A DNA stretch of 64,000 bases from Stentor coeruleus (lineage: Eukaryota > Ciliophora > Heterotrichea > Heterotrichida > Stentoridae). The stretch lies in NCBI GenBank assembly GCA_001970955.1, contig MPUH01000063.1, positions 61,818 through 125,817 on the forward strand, read 5' to 3'. Below the pieces are notes generated by a model. It saw nothing but the letters and a program-made list of their open reading frames with translations. It was not told where the DNA came from and searched no databases. The first letter of the stretch is position 1. Every line of letters starts with the position of its first letter. Positions 51,161 through 60,449 of this stretch are shown here, in pieces. Made by a program: the position numbers and the translations under genes.

Positions 51161-51961
51161 ATGTCTCCATTTATTTCCATAAATGATTTCCTTTTGCTCT
51201 CTAACCCAATCAAAATATATTGCAAAGATGAAAAGACTCACTATATTTACACAATCCCAGAATCTAAAATCTTCATAATACCTGAAGATAATGAAAAACT
51301 TATAAGTAAAGTACAGATGCTCTCCTTAGCTGATGCTAAAACAATAATTCTCTATGATAAAGGTGATCTTATTTGTGCATGAAAAGTCTATTGAGCTTTA
51401 AAAGAAGCAGGGTTCGAGAACATTTTCATACTTCTTGGAGGTGTTCTTTTATACCATGATCTAGGCCATCAAGTGCATACAGACCCAATTCCAGAAATTG
51501 AATTAGAAGATCAGTCCTATATTCCATTTAATAATTCAATTCTAAGAGTTGTATATGAGTAAAAAACTAAATCTGGCTACTATCAAAAAATAAGAGCAGA
51601 TGAGGATTTACCTATAACAACACCAAGAGGGGATATCCTAGAAAATGATATTTTAGCTGATGTTATGAAAAATTCTAATATTAAATATAAGAGTGGAAAA
51701 GCGATACAGGTTTTAGGTAAATACGCACCAATTATTTCTTGTATTTTGTTGCATATAGGAGAATCTCACATAAGTGTGATTTTAGATTCTTCAGAAAAGT
51801 TAGATAAAAACTATTATGATGATGAAAATTCAATAAGTAGCTTGAAAGCTTATTCAGTACTAGAAAGTTCAAGTTGTTTAAATGGTCCTACACAAGTAAA
51901 ACCAAGAAAACCAAAAAACCGTAAAGCTGGTACGGTATGCGGAAATTGTTGTACGTTTTAA
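51161..51961 (+). pseudogene. Rhodanese-like sulfurtransferase with three in-frame stops
   Basis: One frame runs for 267 codons, interrupted by TGA (51380), TGA (51392) and TAA (51560), with no frameshift. The N-terminal part matches one rhodanese domain: FISINDFLLLSNPIKIYC, then TIILYDKGDLICA, and a motif that reads K-V-Y-stop-A-L-K-E-A-G-F, where mercaptopyruvate sulfurtransferases have RVWWMFRAFG. The second TGA thus falls on a conserved Trp. ILLGGVLLYHDLGH then matches the family's LDGGL. No active-site CRxG loop is seen. The tail ends CGNCCTF. It is either a young pseudogene or a gene whose stops are read as Trp/Trp/Gln. Confidence 0.6.
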
Positions 51962-52198
51962 ATTTAATATTTTAAAAACAATATAATTACAAAAACCTTA
52001 TTAACAATCATAATAAAAACAATAATCCTTCCTTTTAAAAAAAAAGAAGTCTTTATATCCTTAATGCTAAATTTTTTATACTAAAAACTTCAAGTGTTTT
52101 TTCATGTGTTTCCAACTTGTTTATTTCAAAAATTGTGGTTTTTCATTACAAATTTGTCTTATTCAAAGCATTTTTTATTACTTAATTATAGTATACTA

Positions 52199-53662
52199 AT
52201 GGAATCTAACATAAATACTCCACAGAGCCGCTATAGGAAAACTTTACCTAAACCTTTGTACTCTAGATCCAATTGCCCAACACCATCTCGGGTAAAAAAC
52301 TCTATAAAACAAGAATACTCTTTTAAATCTTGCGCCCCTAGTTTTACTCAGTCAAGAGATTTTACTGGGTTTTCTATTGCTGGAGTATCTTTTGAGAATA
52401 ATCCCCCAGTTAATCATATTCAAATTAAAAACCCCAAATTCAAACCTTTACAACAAAGTATTGAAATTATAAGTCCTATTATTCTAGATGATAACTTTAG
52501 TGATATTAACGATAAATCTTTTGAGTTTATCAGTGTCGGCTATCAGGAAAATATGAAAAATGATAAGAAAAAAAATGAGACGACAAAACTTGGTGTTAAA
52601 AAGTTTTTAAATAAAAGCTTGAACTCTTCGAAAACCAAAAAGAAAAAAATGTGTGAGGTTCATAAGAACTCCACTAAGAAAACAAGTAAAAAAAACCCAA
52701 AATCTTTAAACTGTTCATATAAATTCAATGAAGATAAGTGTAAAATGAGTATTCTGGCTGATGTTGAAGAAAAATCTCCACTTAGTCCTGAGTTGTTCCG
52801 TAAAAAGTCTTTAGAAAACCGGCCAACACTCTGTCATACTGAAGGTATCGAAAATATCCCAATACTCCAAAACTCCGACTTTTGTTCTAATAGCCCTTAT
52901 AACGTATTCCCATCAATCCGCCAATCAATAAACGAAAACCTCAAACTTCACACCACATGCAAAATCATCAACTTTTTCACTGTCCTTTCCTACTACAACA
53001 CCCTACAACTTTCATCACAAAAACATGACTCCATATGGAAAACCTCATGTTTAGAAAAACTCTTCAAATGCTTTTACATTTATCCTGAACTTGATGATTA
53101 CAACATAGAAATATGTGAAAAATTCATTAGTTTTGCTTTTACACCATTTTCATTCTCAGATATTTTACATAAAAGTTTACTTGTAACTGTATATACCCGG
53201 GTTAAAAAAATAGACCCTTTACCTGAAGATCCTGAGGATTTGATTGTAGAAATTACTATATCAAATAGAGAAAATTTTCATATAGAAACACAATTTCCTT
53301 TACTTGGGTTAACGAATGTATTGTTTTTAGATTGTTATTTTCCTGAAGTTTTAGAAAAACTTATTGGGCTTTGTGATATTTGTGAAGTAAATTTTCTTGA
53401 TGTGATTTTTGAGATTACGAGAATTAATGTGGATTTTTTGAGGAAAAAAATGTTTAATAATTTGATCAATAGAGGTAGGAAATGCTTGGAACTGATTTTT
53501 TTTATGTTTGCTGGGCTGACTGTGTATTTTTATAGCATTTTTCAGAATGAGAAAAATTTAAAGAAGGTGAGTAAAGAGGTTGTTAGGATGTCTAAGGATA
53601 ATTTGCAAGAAGTGTTGGATGTTGCGAGGAATGCTTATACTAGTCAGGCAACACAAGTTTAA
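52199..53662 (+). CDS. ELMO-domain-like protein
   Basis: A 487-residue protein starting at the ATG at 52199 (MESNINTPQS); further upstream in-frame sequence is AT-rich and lacks gene character. The first 240 residues are basic, Ser/Lys-rich and likely disordered. The C-terminal half is helical and resembles an ELMO domain: FPLLGLTNVLFLDCYFPEVL corresponds to the family's FRGMGLLGLxNLxYF, followed by helices ending LELIFFMFAGLTVYFYSIF. ELMO/ELMOD proteins act as GEF partners or as GAPs for Arf-family GTPases. The catalytic Arg of ELMODs (WxxIGFQGxDPxTDFRG) is not visible, so GAP activity is doubtful. TAA stop. Confidence 0.55.
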   Translation: MESNINTPQSRYRKTLPKPLYSRSNCPTPSRVKNSIKQEYSFKSCAPSFTQSRDFTGFSIAGVSFENNPPVNHIQIKNPKFKPLQQSIEIISPIILDDNFSDINDKSFEFISVGYQENMKNDKKKNETTKLGVKKFLNKSLNSSKTKKKKMCEVHKNSTKKTSKKNPKSLNCSYKFNEDKCKMSILADVEEKSPLSPELFRKKSLENRPTLCHTEGIENIPILQNSDFCSNSPYNVFPSIRQSINENLKLHTTCKIINFFTVLSYYNTLQLSSQKHDSIWKTSCLEKLFKCFYIYPELDDYNIEICEKFISFAFTPFSFSDILHKSLLVTVYTRVKKIDPLPEDPEDLIVEITISNRENFHIETQFPLLGLTNVLFLDCYFPEVLEKLIGLCDICEVNFLDVIFEITRINVDFLRKKMFNNLINRGRKCLELIFFMFAGLTVYFYSIFQNEKNLKKVSKEVVRMSKDNLQEVLDVARNAYTSQATQV

Positions 53663-53813
53663 GCTTTATGTTATTTTTTGTAATTTAGGGTTTGAAGTGT
53701 ATATGAATGATAAAAAAATTATTATCATCAAACTTTATTGTATAAACATAAAAAGAAAATCATCTTAATGCAGATTATCTTTAATGATAATATTAATATT
53801 CTAACATTACTTA

Positions 53814-56800
53814 TTAATTCGAACCAAAAACAGGTAGCCTAGAACTCATCAAATTTTCTTTAAACCCTTTACCTGTTTTCACAACTTTAGGCTTCTTGCA
53901 ATAATTCTCCATAATGCATTTTCTTATCTTCAATAACTCCTTTGCAAGTCCTTCTTTATCAATATTCTCAATTAATTCATCTTTAGTCATAATCTCAATT
54001 TCCTGTTCTTTTCTTTGCTTAATAAATATTTTTACCAACATCAAACATGATTTTACTTTGTTTTTAAGGTCGACATTCTCTTGTGCTAATCGTTTATTCG
54101 CTTCATCAATTTGTTCTCCAATAAATTCCTGATAATCTTTCTCATCTTTAAGTAATTCAATATGTTCTTCATACTCTTGGAATTTATTTTCTAGTTTGGA
54201 CATTTCATTTCTAAGAACTTTTCCTGTTCGGTTTGTCAAATCCCCTGAAAAACTATCTAAAATATCTTGTTTTTCTAATTGAAGATTTATGATTTGTTTT
54301 GAAAAATCTTCGATTTTTCCTGTTAGAGAAATATTTTCACTTTTTCGTTCAGAGAGTTCAATAAGAAGTTTAGTATTTTCATTCGAAATATTTTCAAGTT
54401 TTTTACCCATTTCTTCGATTGTATTAGAAAAATCTTCAAGTAAAGTTTGTTGTGACTGTAAATCAGATCTAAGTCGAGAGTTTTCAAGTTCAAAAAAGTG
54501 GAAGGAGGGATCTGGCATTGGGCTTGTGGGTTCAAGTAAATTTGTAAGACCAAGTAGGCTTCGAGAGCTTACTTCTAAGTCAATAATTTCTTCTACATCA
54601 GTCTTAGTAATTTTTATACCTTCAAATTTTACTAATACAAGATTATTTTGATCTTTTAAGCTTGTCATATTAGCTTGATCATTTGTAAATAATTGATTTT
54701 TTCTCCTTTTGATCTCGATAAATTCACATCTTTCAATAACCATTGCCCCATGTGATTTCTGTAACATCTCTCTTATTAATTTCTCTTTACCTTTCAAATC
54801 ATTTTCTAATCTACAGATTTCTGCATAATTCTTTTTCTCCATTTCTTGCACTTCATTTAAATAAAACATCTCCCTCTGATTCAGTAAAGCATCTTTTTCT
54901 TTTAATTCTTTATAAAACTTTTCCTGAACTTCTTTACTTTTTTTCTCTTGCTCCTTAGCAAAATCATTAAAATAATAATCTTTTTCTGTTATCAAACTGT
55001 CCTTTTCCCTTATCATTTTTTCATATTTCTCCATAGCTTCCTTAACTTTTTTATCCATATTTTTCTCACTTTCATATAAATGCATTTCTTTTATCCCAAT
55101 AATATTATCTTTATCTTTTATTTCCTTTAAAAACTTATCTTGTAATTCTTTTATTTTTCTTTCCCAATCTTTATTGTTTTGACTTATTACAGTATCTTTT
55201 TGCATTAAGATTAAATCTTTATCTCTGGAGTCTTGTAAAAATTTCTCATAGATTTCTCTAGCTTTTTTTTCAGTGTTTTTTACAAATTCACTGAATTGTT
55301 GATCTTTTTGTTTTAAACATTCTTCTTTATCTTTGATATCTTTTATTAGTATATCTGATGATGTATTTTGAGATATTGAGATTATTATATTATCTTTTTC
55401 TGATATTATTATAGATTGATCTTGGGTTTTTTTTGTTAAATCTAAGATTTGTTTTTCATAATTAGTTAGAGATATTGAATAAGATTGTTGTTGGGAGGCT
55501 AGGAAGGAATTTTTGGAATCAAGTTCTTGGTTTAGGATGGTGATTGTGGATTTTAAGGATTCTTCTGTGTTTTGGGCTTGGGTTTTTAGGAGAGATAGGT
55601 CGGAGTTTAGGCTTTGAAGAGCTTTGGTGTGAATTTCTTGTGATTTTGAAACGTTTTGTTGTGAGGAGATTAGGAGGTGATTGTAGTTTTCGTCTTTTTC
55701 TTTGATGATTGAGTCTTTTTCGATGAGGAGATTGACTTTTTCTTTGATGATTGATTCTTTTTCTTTGATGATTGATTCTTTTTCTTTGATAATTGAGTCT
55801 TTTTCTTTGATAATTGAGTCTTTTTCGATAAGAAGATTAACTTTTTCTTTGATGACCAAGTCTTTTTCCTTGATAATTGAGTCTTTTTCAATGAGCAGAT
55901 TGGCATTTTCTTTGATGATCGAGTCTTTTTCTTTGATAGCCAAGTCTTTTTCTTTAAGTAAATCATCATTTTGTTTGAGAAAGGTTTCTTTTTGCTCAAT
56001 AACTAAGTTCCTTTCTGTAAGAAGATGATCTTTTTCTAAAAGGAGATTATCCATTTCCTCAATAATCAAATTCTTTTCTTCAAGTGCATTATCCCTTTTC
56101 TCAATAATTAAATTCATTTCTTTTATAAAACAATCCTTTTCTATAATAGCATTGCATTTTTCTTCAATAACTAATTCCTTTTCTTTTATTTTTGTGCTTT
56201 TTTCATTCAAACCTCGACTAACCATTTCAATTTTCCTCAAAAGTTCTCCAATTTTCTCTTCAGCCTGTACAAGTTCTTCACCAGATCCTCTTAAAACCTT
56301 ATTTTCCTGCACAATTTTCTTCTCATTTTCAGCATTTTTTTCCAAATCCATTTCATACCCCCTTATTTTTTCCATCAACTCCAAAACTTTCTCTTCATTT
56401 TCTTCTATTTTCCTACAATTTCTTTTATTTTCTTCTTTTTCTCTACAAATTTCTTCATTTTTTTCCTTAACAATGCATTCTAAATTTTCTATCCTAAATA
56501 TATAATACTTTTCTATATAATTTTTAATACTAGATTCGTTTTTAGTATTTTTTTTGGAATTTTCATCATTTTTGCATTCCTGAAGTGTTTTTTGAAGGCT
56601 GTTTTTAGTTTTTTGTAGCTCATTTTTGGTTATTGTCAGGTCTTTATTGGTTTTTTGTAACTCTTGGCTTAAGTTAAAATTATTTTCACATGCCTTTTGA
56701 TGTTTTCCTTGAACTTCGATGAGTTTTTCATTGAGGTTATTTATTTCCATAATCAAATCAGTGTTTTTCTTTAGTAATTCAGATTTTTGACCTTTTTCAG

Positions 56801-58745
56801 AGAGGAGTTCTTTGACTTGGCTTTCAAGTTCTTGATTTTCTACAACAATCTCTTTGTTTTTATTGTTTAAATCATTAATACTCGCAACCAAATCCGCGTT
56901 TTTCTTTATAATCTCACCCTTTTCACCACCCATTTCTTCAATTTTCCTCTCAAGTTCGACAATTTTTATCGACATTTCCTTATTTTTCTGATTCAAAAGT
57001 CCTATTTTCTGTATCTTCTCCTGCAATGCACAATTTTTCTCAGCAATTTCCTTATTCTCCAAAGTCATCCTATGCGGAGTTGGAGATTTCCTACAATTCT
57101 CATAACTTTTAACATTATTCACATACCCAGCAAGTTCATTTTTCAACCCTTCCACATTTTTTTCCAACATTTTTTTCTGCTGTACAACATTTTCAAGCAT
57201 TTTTTCCATACTATCAATTTTTTTTATATTATATTCATTATTCTCACTATAACTCTGTATCAAAGAATTCGCCGTTTCCAGTTCTTTATGAAGATTTGTT
57301 ATAGTCTTTGATAAAGTTTCTATAATTTTTTTATAACTTTCCAAATTAATCACTTGACATTCTCTTTGTCCTGTTGCCACAAAGGATTTTTTTTCTTGTA
57401 TTTGTAAATTCGAACATTGTTCATAAGCTTCATTAGCACTATTTATAACATTTTTAAGATCATTTTCTAGTTTAGAAATTTCATTTTTTTTATTAACCAA
57501 ATCAAGGTTTTTCTTATTAATTTCTTGTGTTTTGGTATTTATTTCATTTTCTAATCTGACGATATCTAAGTTTTTTGTATTAAGTTCATCGCCGATAAGT
57601 TTGATAGTCATTTCTTGCATTTCAATAATCCCTGTAGTGTTTATTAATGGAAGTAAAGATATGTTTGAAAGATTTTCTATAGAAAACTGAGTTTTTAGTG
57701 AATATTTTTTTTTCTTTTTAGATTTTTCAACCTGTGGTGAAGCTATACTTGATCTTATCATTGATTTTGATGAACCTGATGTTCTAGATTTCGGCCTTAT
57801 TTTGAGTTCATCTTGTAAATCTTTGTTTAATACTGTTAAAACTTCATATTGCTGGGTTTGTTTTAGATATTTACTTTGAAGGTTTATATAATCACTTTCA
57901 ATTTTCTCAAAGTTACTTTTAATTGTTATGAGCTGTTCACGTAAATGTTTGTTTTCACGTTCAATAAGGAGTTTTTGGGAGATGTTTTTTTCCATTTGAT
58001 CAGTTAAGGTTTGGCTTTTGTTTTTTATGTCGAGGAGCAGTTCACGGTCTTTGGTGATTTCAGCTAGTTTTATGCTCATTATTGAGATTTCTTTGGTTTT
58101 TGTGTTGATGAGGTCGCTGTTTTCGTATTTGAGTTTTGAGTTTTCTTCTAAGAGGCTGTGGATTTTGTATTCATGTGAAGAATTTTGCTGCGATAACTCA
58201 TTCAACTCCTGTATATACTCTTTAACTTTATTTTTCAACAAAGCTATTTCCCCTTCATATTTTTCAAACTCAGCCGGAAAGTTGTTTTTCGCATACTCCG
58301 CAAGCTGGAACTTCAAATTCTCCATGTCAAAAGTTGCATTACTAAGTTTTTTTTTCATATTCGCCATCTCTTCACTCTCCCTAGCATCAGTATTTGAGTT
58401 CTTAAAAAACGCGGTCCAAATCCGATTGTTCAAATAAGTGAAAATTTCCCATAACTTGTTTTTCCCAACACTTTTATCAGCATTCATTTCAAAAATAGTT
58501 AGAATATCACCTTGTGCATCAGCAAGCATTTCACTAAGTTTAGCAAAGTTTTCAATATTCTTATCATAAGTCTCTCGATTAACTTCTGAGTGTTTTTTGT
58601 TTTGAAAAGGAGTTTTACGGTTTTTTGAATATAAAAAGTTGATTTTGTCCATTTCGATACTGATGCTGTCCGAGTATTCACCTTTGGGTCGATCTCTGAG
58701 AGATGTTGTTTGAGAGGAGTTACGTTTGTATTCAAAAGATTTCAT
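53814..58745 (-). CDS. Giant coiled-coil protein
   Basis: A 1643-residue protein that is almost entirely coiled coil from about residue 120 on (heptads of Glu/Lys/Leu/Ile/Asn). It opens with MKSFEYKRNSSQTTSLRDRP and a short helical region, and ends with a basic tail KKPKVVKTGKGFKENLMSSR. No motor, GRIP or kinesin domain was seen, so it could be a structural filament, centrosomal or tethering protein. Residues about 930-1020 are a run of near-identical heptads (IIKEKDS, LLIEKDS). A single exon of 4.9 kb with TAA stop. Its strand composition swings repeatedly between C- and G-rich blocks along the gene. Confidence 0.8.
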   Translation of the reverse strand: MKSFEYKRNSSQTTSLRDRPKGEYSDSISIEMDKINFLYSKNRKTPFQNKKHSEVNRETYDKNIENFAKLSEMLADAQGDILTIFEMNADKSVGKNKLWEIFTYLNNRIWTAFFKNSNTDARESEEMANMKKKLSNATFDMENLKFQLAEYAKNNFPAEFEKYEGEIALLKNKVKEYIQELNELSQQNSSHEYKIHSLLEENSKLKYENSDLINTKTKEISIMSIKLAEITKDRELLLDIKNKSQTLTDQMEKNISQKLLIERENKHLREQLITIKSNFEKIESDYINLQSKYLKQTQQYEVLTVLNKDLQDELKIRPKSRTSGSSKSMIRSSIASPQVEKSKKKKKYSLKTQFSIENLSNISLLPLINTTGIIEMQEMTIKLIGDELNTKNLDIVRLENEINTKTQEINKKNLDLVNKKNEISKLENDLKNVINSANEAYEQCSNLQIQEKKSFVATGQRECQVINLESYKKIIETLSKTITNLHKELETANSLIQSYSENNEYNIKKIDSMEKMLENVVQQKKMLEKNVEGLKNELAGYVNNVKSYENCRKSPTPHRMTLENKEIAEKNCALQEKIQKIGLLNQKNKEMSIKIVELERKIEEMGGEKGEIIKKNADLVASINDLNNKNKEIVVENQELESQVKELLSEKGQKSELLKKNTDLIMEINNLNEKLIEVQGKHQKACENNFNLSQELQKTNKDLTITKNELQKTKNSLQKTLQECKNDENSKKNTKNESSIKNYIEKYYIFRIENLECIVKEKNEEICREKEENKRNCRKIEENEEKVLELMEKIRGYEMDLEKNAENEKKIVQENKVLRGSGEELVQAEEKIGELLRKIEMVSRGLNEKSTKIKEKELVIEEKCNAIIEKDCFIKEMNLIIEKRDNALEEKNLIIEEMDNLLLEKDHLLTERNLVIEQKETFLKQNDDLLKEKDLAIKEKDSIIKENANLLIEKDSIIKEKDLVIKEKVNLLIEKDSIIKEKDSIIKEKESIIKEKESIIKEKVNLLIEKDSIIKEKDENYNHLLISSQQNVSKSQEIHTKALQSLNSDLSLLKTQAQNTEESLKSTITILNQELDSKNSFLASQQQSYSISLTNYEKQILDLTKKTQDQSIIISEKDNIIISISQNTSSDILIKDIKDKEECLKQKDQQFSEFVKNTEKKAREIYEKFLQDSRDKDLILMQKDTVISQNNKDWERKIKELQDKFLKEIKDKDNIIGIKEMHLYESEKNMDKKVKEAMEKYEKMIREKDSLITEKDYYFNDFAKEQEKKSKEVQEKFYKELKEKDALLNQREMFYLNEVQEMEKKNYAEICRLENDLKGKEKLIREMLQKSHGAMVIERCEFIEIKRRKNQLFTNDQANMTSLKDQNNLVLVKFEGIKITKTDVEEIIDLEVSSRSLLGLTNLLEPTSPMPDPSFHFFELENSRLRSDLQSQQTLLEDFSNTIEEMGKKLENISNENTKLLIELSERKSENISLTGKIEDFSKQIINLQLEKQDILDSFSGDLTNRTGKVLRNEMSKLENKFQEYEEHIELLKDEKDYQEFIGEQIDEANKRLAQENVDLKNKVKSCLMLVKIFIKQRKEQEIEIMTKDELIENIDKEGLAKELLKIRKCIMENYCKKPKVVKTGKGFKENLMSSRLPVFGSN
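55690..55965. repeat. 21-bp coding minisatellite (heptad repeat)
   Basis: Tandem 21-nt units (plus strand tctttttctttgatgattga-like) encode IIKEKDS or IIKEKES on the minus strand, with LLIEKDS variants interspersed. Unit length equals exactly one coiled-coil heptad. Confidence 0.85.
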
Positions 58746-59174
58746 AATAGAATATGGAGTTTGATTTTTATTAGGTAATGAGGATGTTAGGATTTTTTTA
58801 TATGATTTTTGAAGAATGCTTAGGGGATTTTTTTAGTTGGGCTTTTGTGTGGATTTTTTTTGGGAAAATAGTTTGGGATGAGTAAAAAATAAGGTTTGGG
58901 GAGTTTTAGGCTTATGTAAATACTGAAATTTTATACTTTTATGGTTAGTGTTAAGTTTTATAAACATTATGAGATTGTGTTTAATATTATAGTTTTTTAA
59001 ATCTATGATTTACAAACTAGTTTTACTACTCCTTATGGTTATAGTTGCACTTTTATGATAAATTATATTAAAAATACAAATCTCTCTTATAAAAATCAGC
59101 TTTCAGGTTTAAAACCATATAAAAAAATCTTACAATAACATTATTATCCTAACAAATACTTCGAATATACAAAA
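58746..59174. other. Divergent spacer
   Basis: G/T-rich plus strand to about 58910, then AT-rich and increasingly C-rich before the next gene. No gene. Confidence 0.5.
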
Positions 59175-59735
59175 ATGTCTAGACTAATTTTTCCCGACTC
59201 AAGCAAAACTGAGTGGATAGCCTGGAAAAAAATAGGTAAAAGATCAGTCGGCATAGAAAACTCGAAATTTCGATGGACTTCAGAAAAACTAACTGACTAT
59301 TCATCAACCCTACCATTTATCAGCATATCTCCACTGAATATAGTCAGTAAACCTTTGAAAACAACAAGAAAATCATGTCCACGTCCATTTAATCAAGAGT
59401 TACTTATAGAACTTCCTCCTTTTAGTGGGTCGATAAAAACCCGAAATATTGCAAATTTGTTTTCTAGGTCTAAAAATCAAGGACATGAAATATCAAACAA
59501 ATTTATTAATACGAATAGTGAACTTGTTCCTAAAGCTAATTTTAATGTCAAACCAAAAAGTAAGTCAAAAAATACGTCTAAGAGGAAAATAAGATACTTT
59601 TTAAAAGGTATTAGTAATAAGAATAATAAACTTGAAGGGATTATTGGCACTAAGCTTTTGAATGAACAGGAATCTGGGATTTTGAAAACTTCAGAAAGTC
59701 CTAGAAAAAGTCAATATAATGGGGAAATAAACTAA
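59175..59735 (+). CDS. Basic hypothetical protein
   Basis: A 186-residue, strongly basic protein (MSRLIFPDSSKTEWIAWKKI at the start; KPKSKSKNTSKRKIRYFLKG near residue 135). Ser- and Asn-rich with little predicted order apart from the middle. No domain recognised. It could be a nuclear or cytoskeleton-binding protein, but nothing in the sequence proves it. Stop TAA. Confidence 0.5.
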   Translation: MSRLIFPDSSKTEWIAWKKIGKRSVGIENSKFRWTSEKLTDYSSTLPFISISPLNIVSKPLKTTRKSCPRPFNQELLIELPPFSGSIKTRNIANLFSRSKNQGHEISNKFINTNSELVPKANFNVKPKSKSKNTSKRKIRYFLKGISNKNNKLEGIIGTKLLNEQESGILKTSESPRKSQYNGEIN

Positions 59736-59754
59736 ATAATATAAAGCTTTGTAT

Positions 59755-59888
59755 TATGTGTAAAAGTAAGAGGATTTTTAAGTTTTGTAAATAAGTTGAG
59801 ATGATTGTTGCTATAAGTTAGTTAAGGATGCTTTNTATGTGTAAAAGTAAGAGGATTTTTAAGTTTTGTAAATAAGTTGAGATGATTG
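59755..59888. repeat. Assembly join with duplicated 53-nt flank
   Basis: Bases 59755-59807 recur at 59836-59888 (offset 81) around the N at 59835. The left copy carries a 27-nt tail (59808-59834) absent from the right. Confidence 0.85.
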
Positions 59889-60115
59889 GTATTTGTTAGG
59901 AATTATCGCTTGGCTATTTCTGGTCTTTGTTGATTTTCTTCTTTTGTAGTGTATTTTTGAATGTAGTTTTTTTATTCCTCTGTTGAACTTATTATTTTTT
60001 GTTTTTTGTGTTTTCTCTAAGTTTTTTTTTTCAAATTCTTCATCCCGCAAAACAATATGCGTTAATGAAAAAGGTTGACTATTTCATTCGTGTATTTTTT
60101 AAGTTAGTTTCCTGC
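59889..60115 (-). pseudogene. Dispersed repeat copy 2, decayed coding-like
   Basis: Aligns with 36752-36990. The minus strand keeps a 60-codon open stretch with DEEFEKKNLEKTQ, SKIHYKRRKSTK and RNSQAIIPNKY, while other parts hold stops. It is more intact than copy 1 but still not a credible gene. Confidence 0.6.
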
Positions 60116-60449
60116 TTTGTATATTTCATGCTTTAGAGAATGTATAACTATCAAACCCACAAAAATCAAAAACAATTCAATATAAAAATACACTTATAAA
60201 TACTATGTTTAAAGGGAATAAAATAATCAAATCAAGTATAGATTTTATAATTACCTCAAAGCAATATCACAAAAAAATAAAAATCTATATATCCGAATAT
60301 CTGGGAAATTATATGTATTTTTAACACCAAATCGTAAAGAAAAGCATAACTTTACATTCTATCCCTTCATAAGTATTATCTTTTTAATCAAAAATATTTT
60401 ATTCTCATATGCATATTGTAGTAGTAATATAATAATAAAATATCAAGAA

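Larger units (their letters stand above)
59736..60449. other. Spacer with assembly join and dispersed repeat
   Basis: Contains the duplicated flank around the N at 59835 and dispersed-repeat copy 2. The remaining 330 bp before the GPCR gene are AT-rich with nothing recognisable. Confidence 0.6.

Noticed and set aside
51375-51395. 21-nt GT-AG segment that would remove both TGA codons of the rhodanese-like gene
   Set aside because: It starts GTGC rather than GTA, is longer than any other intron here, and would delete residues that match the conserved VWW segment. The later TAA would remain.
59859-60050. Minus-strand 63-codon ORF taken as a gene
   Set aside because: It is the open part of dispersed-repeat copy 2, its homologue at 36752-36990 is broken, and it overlaps the duplicated assembly flank.
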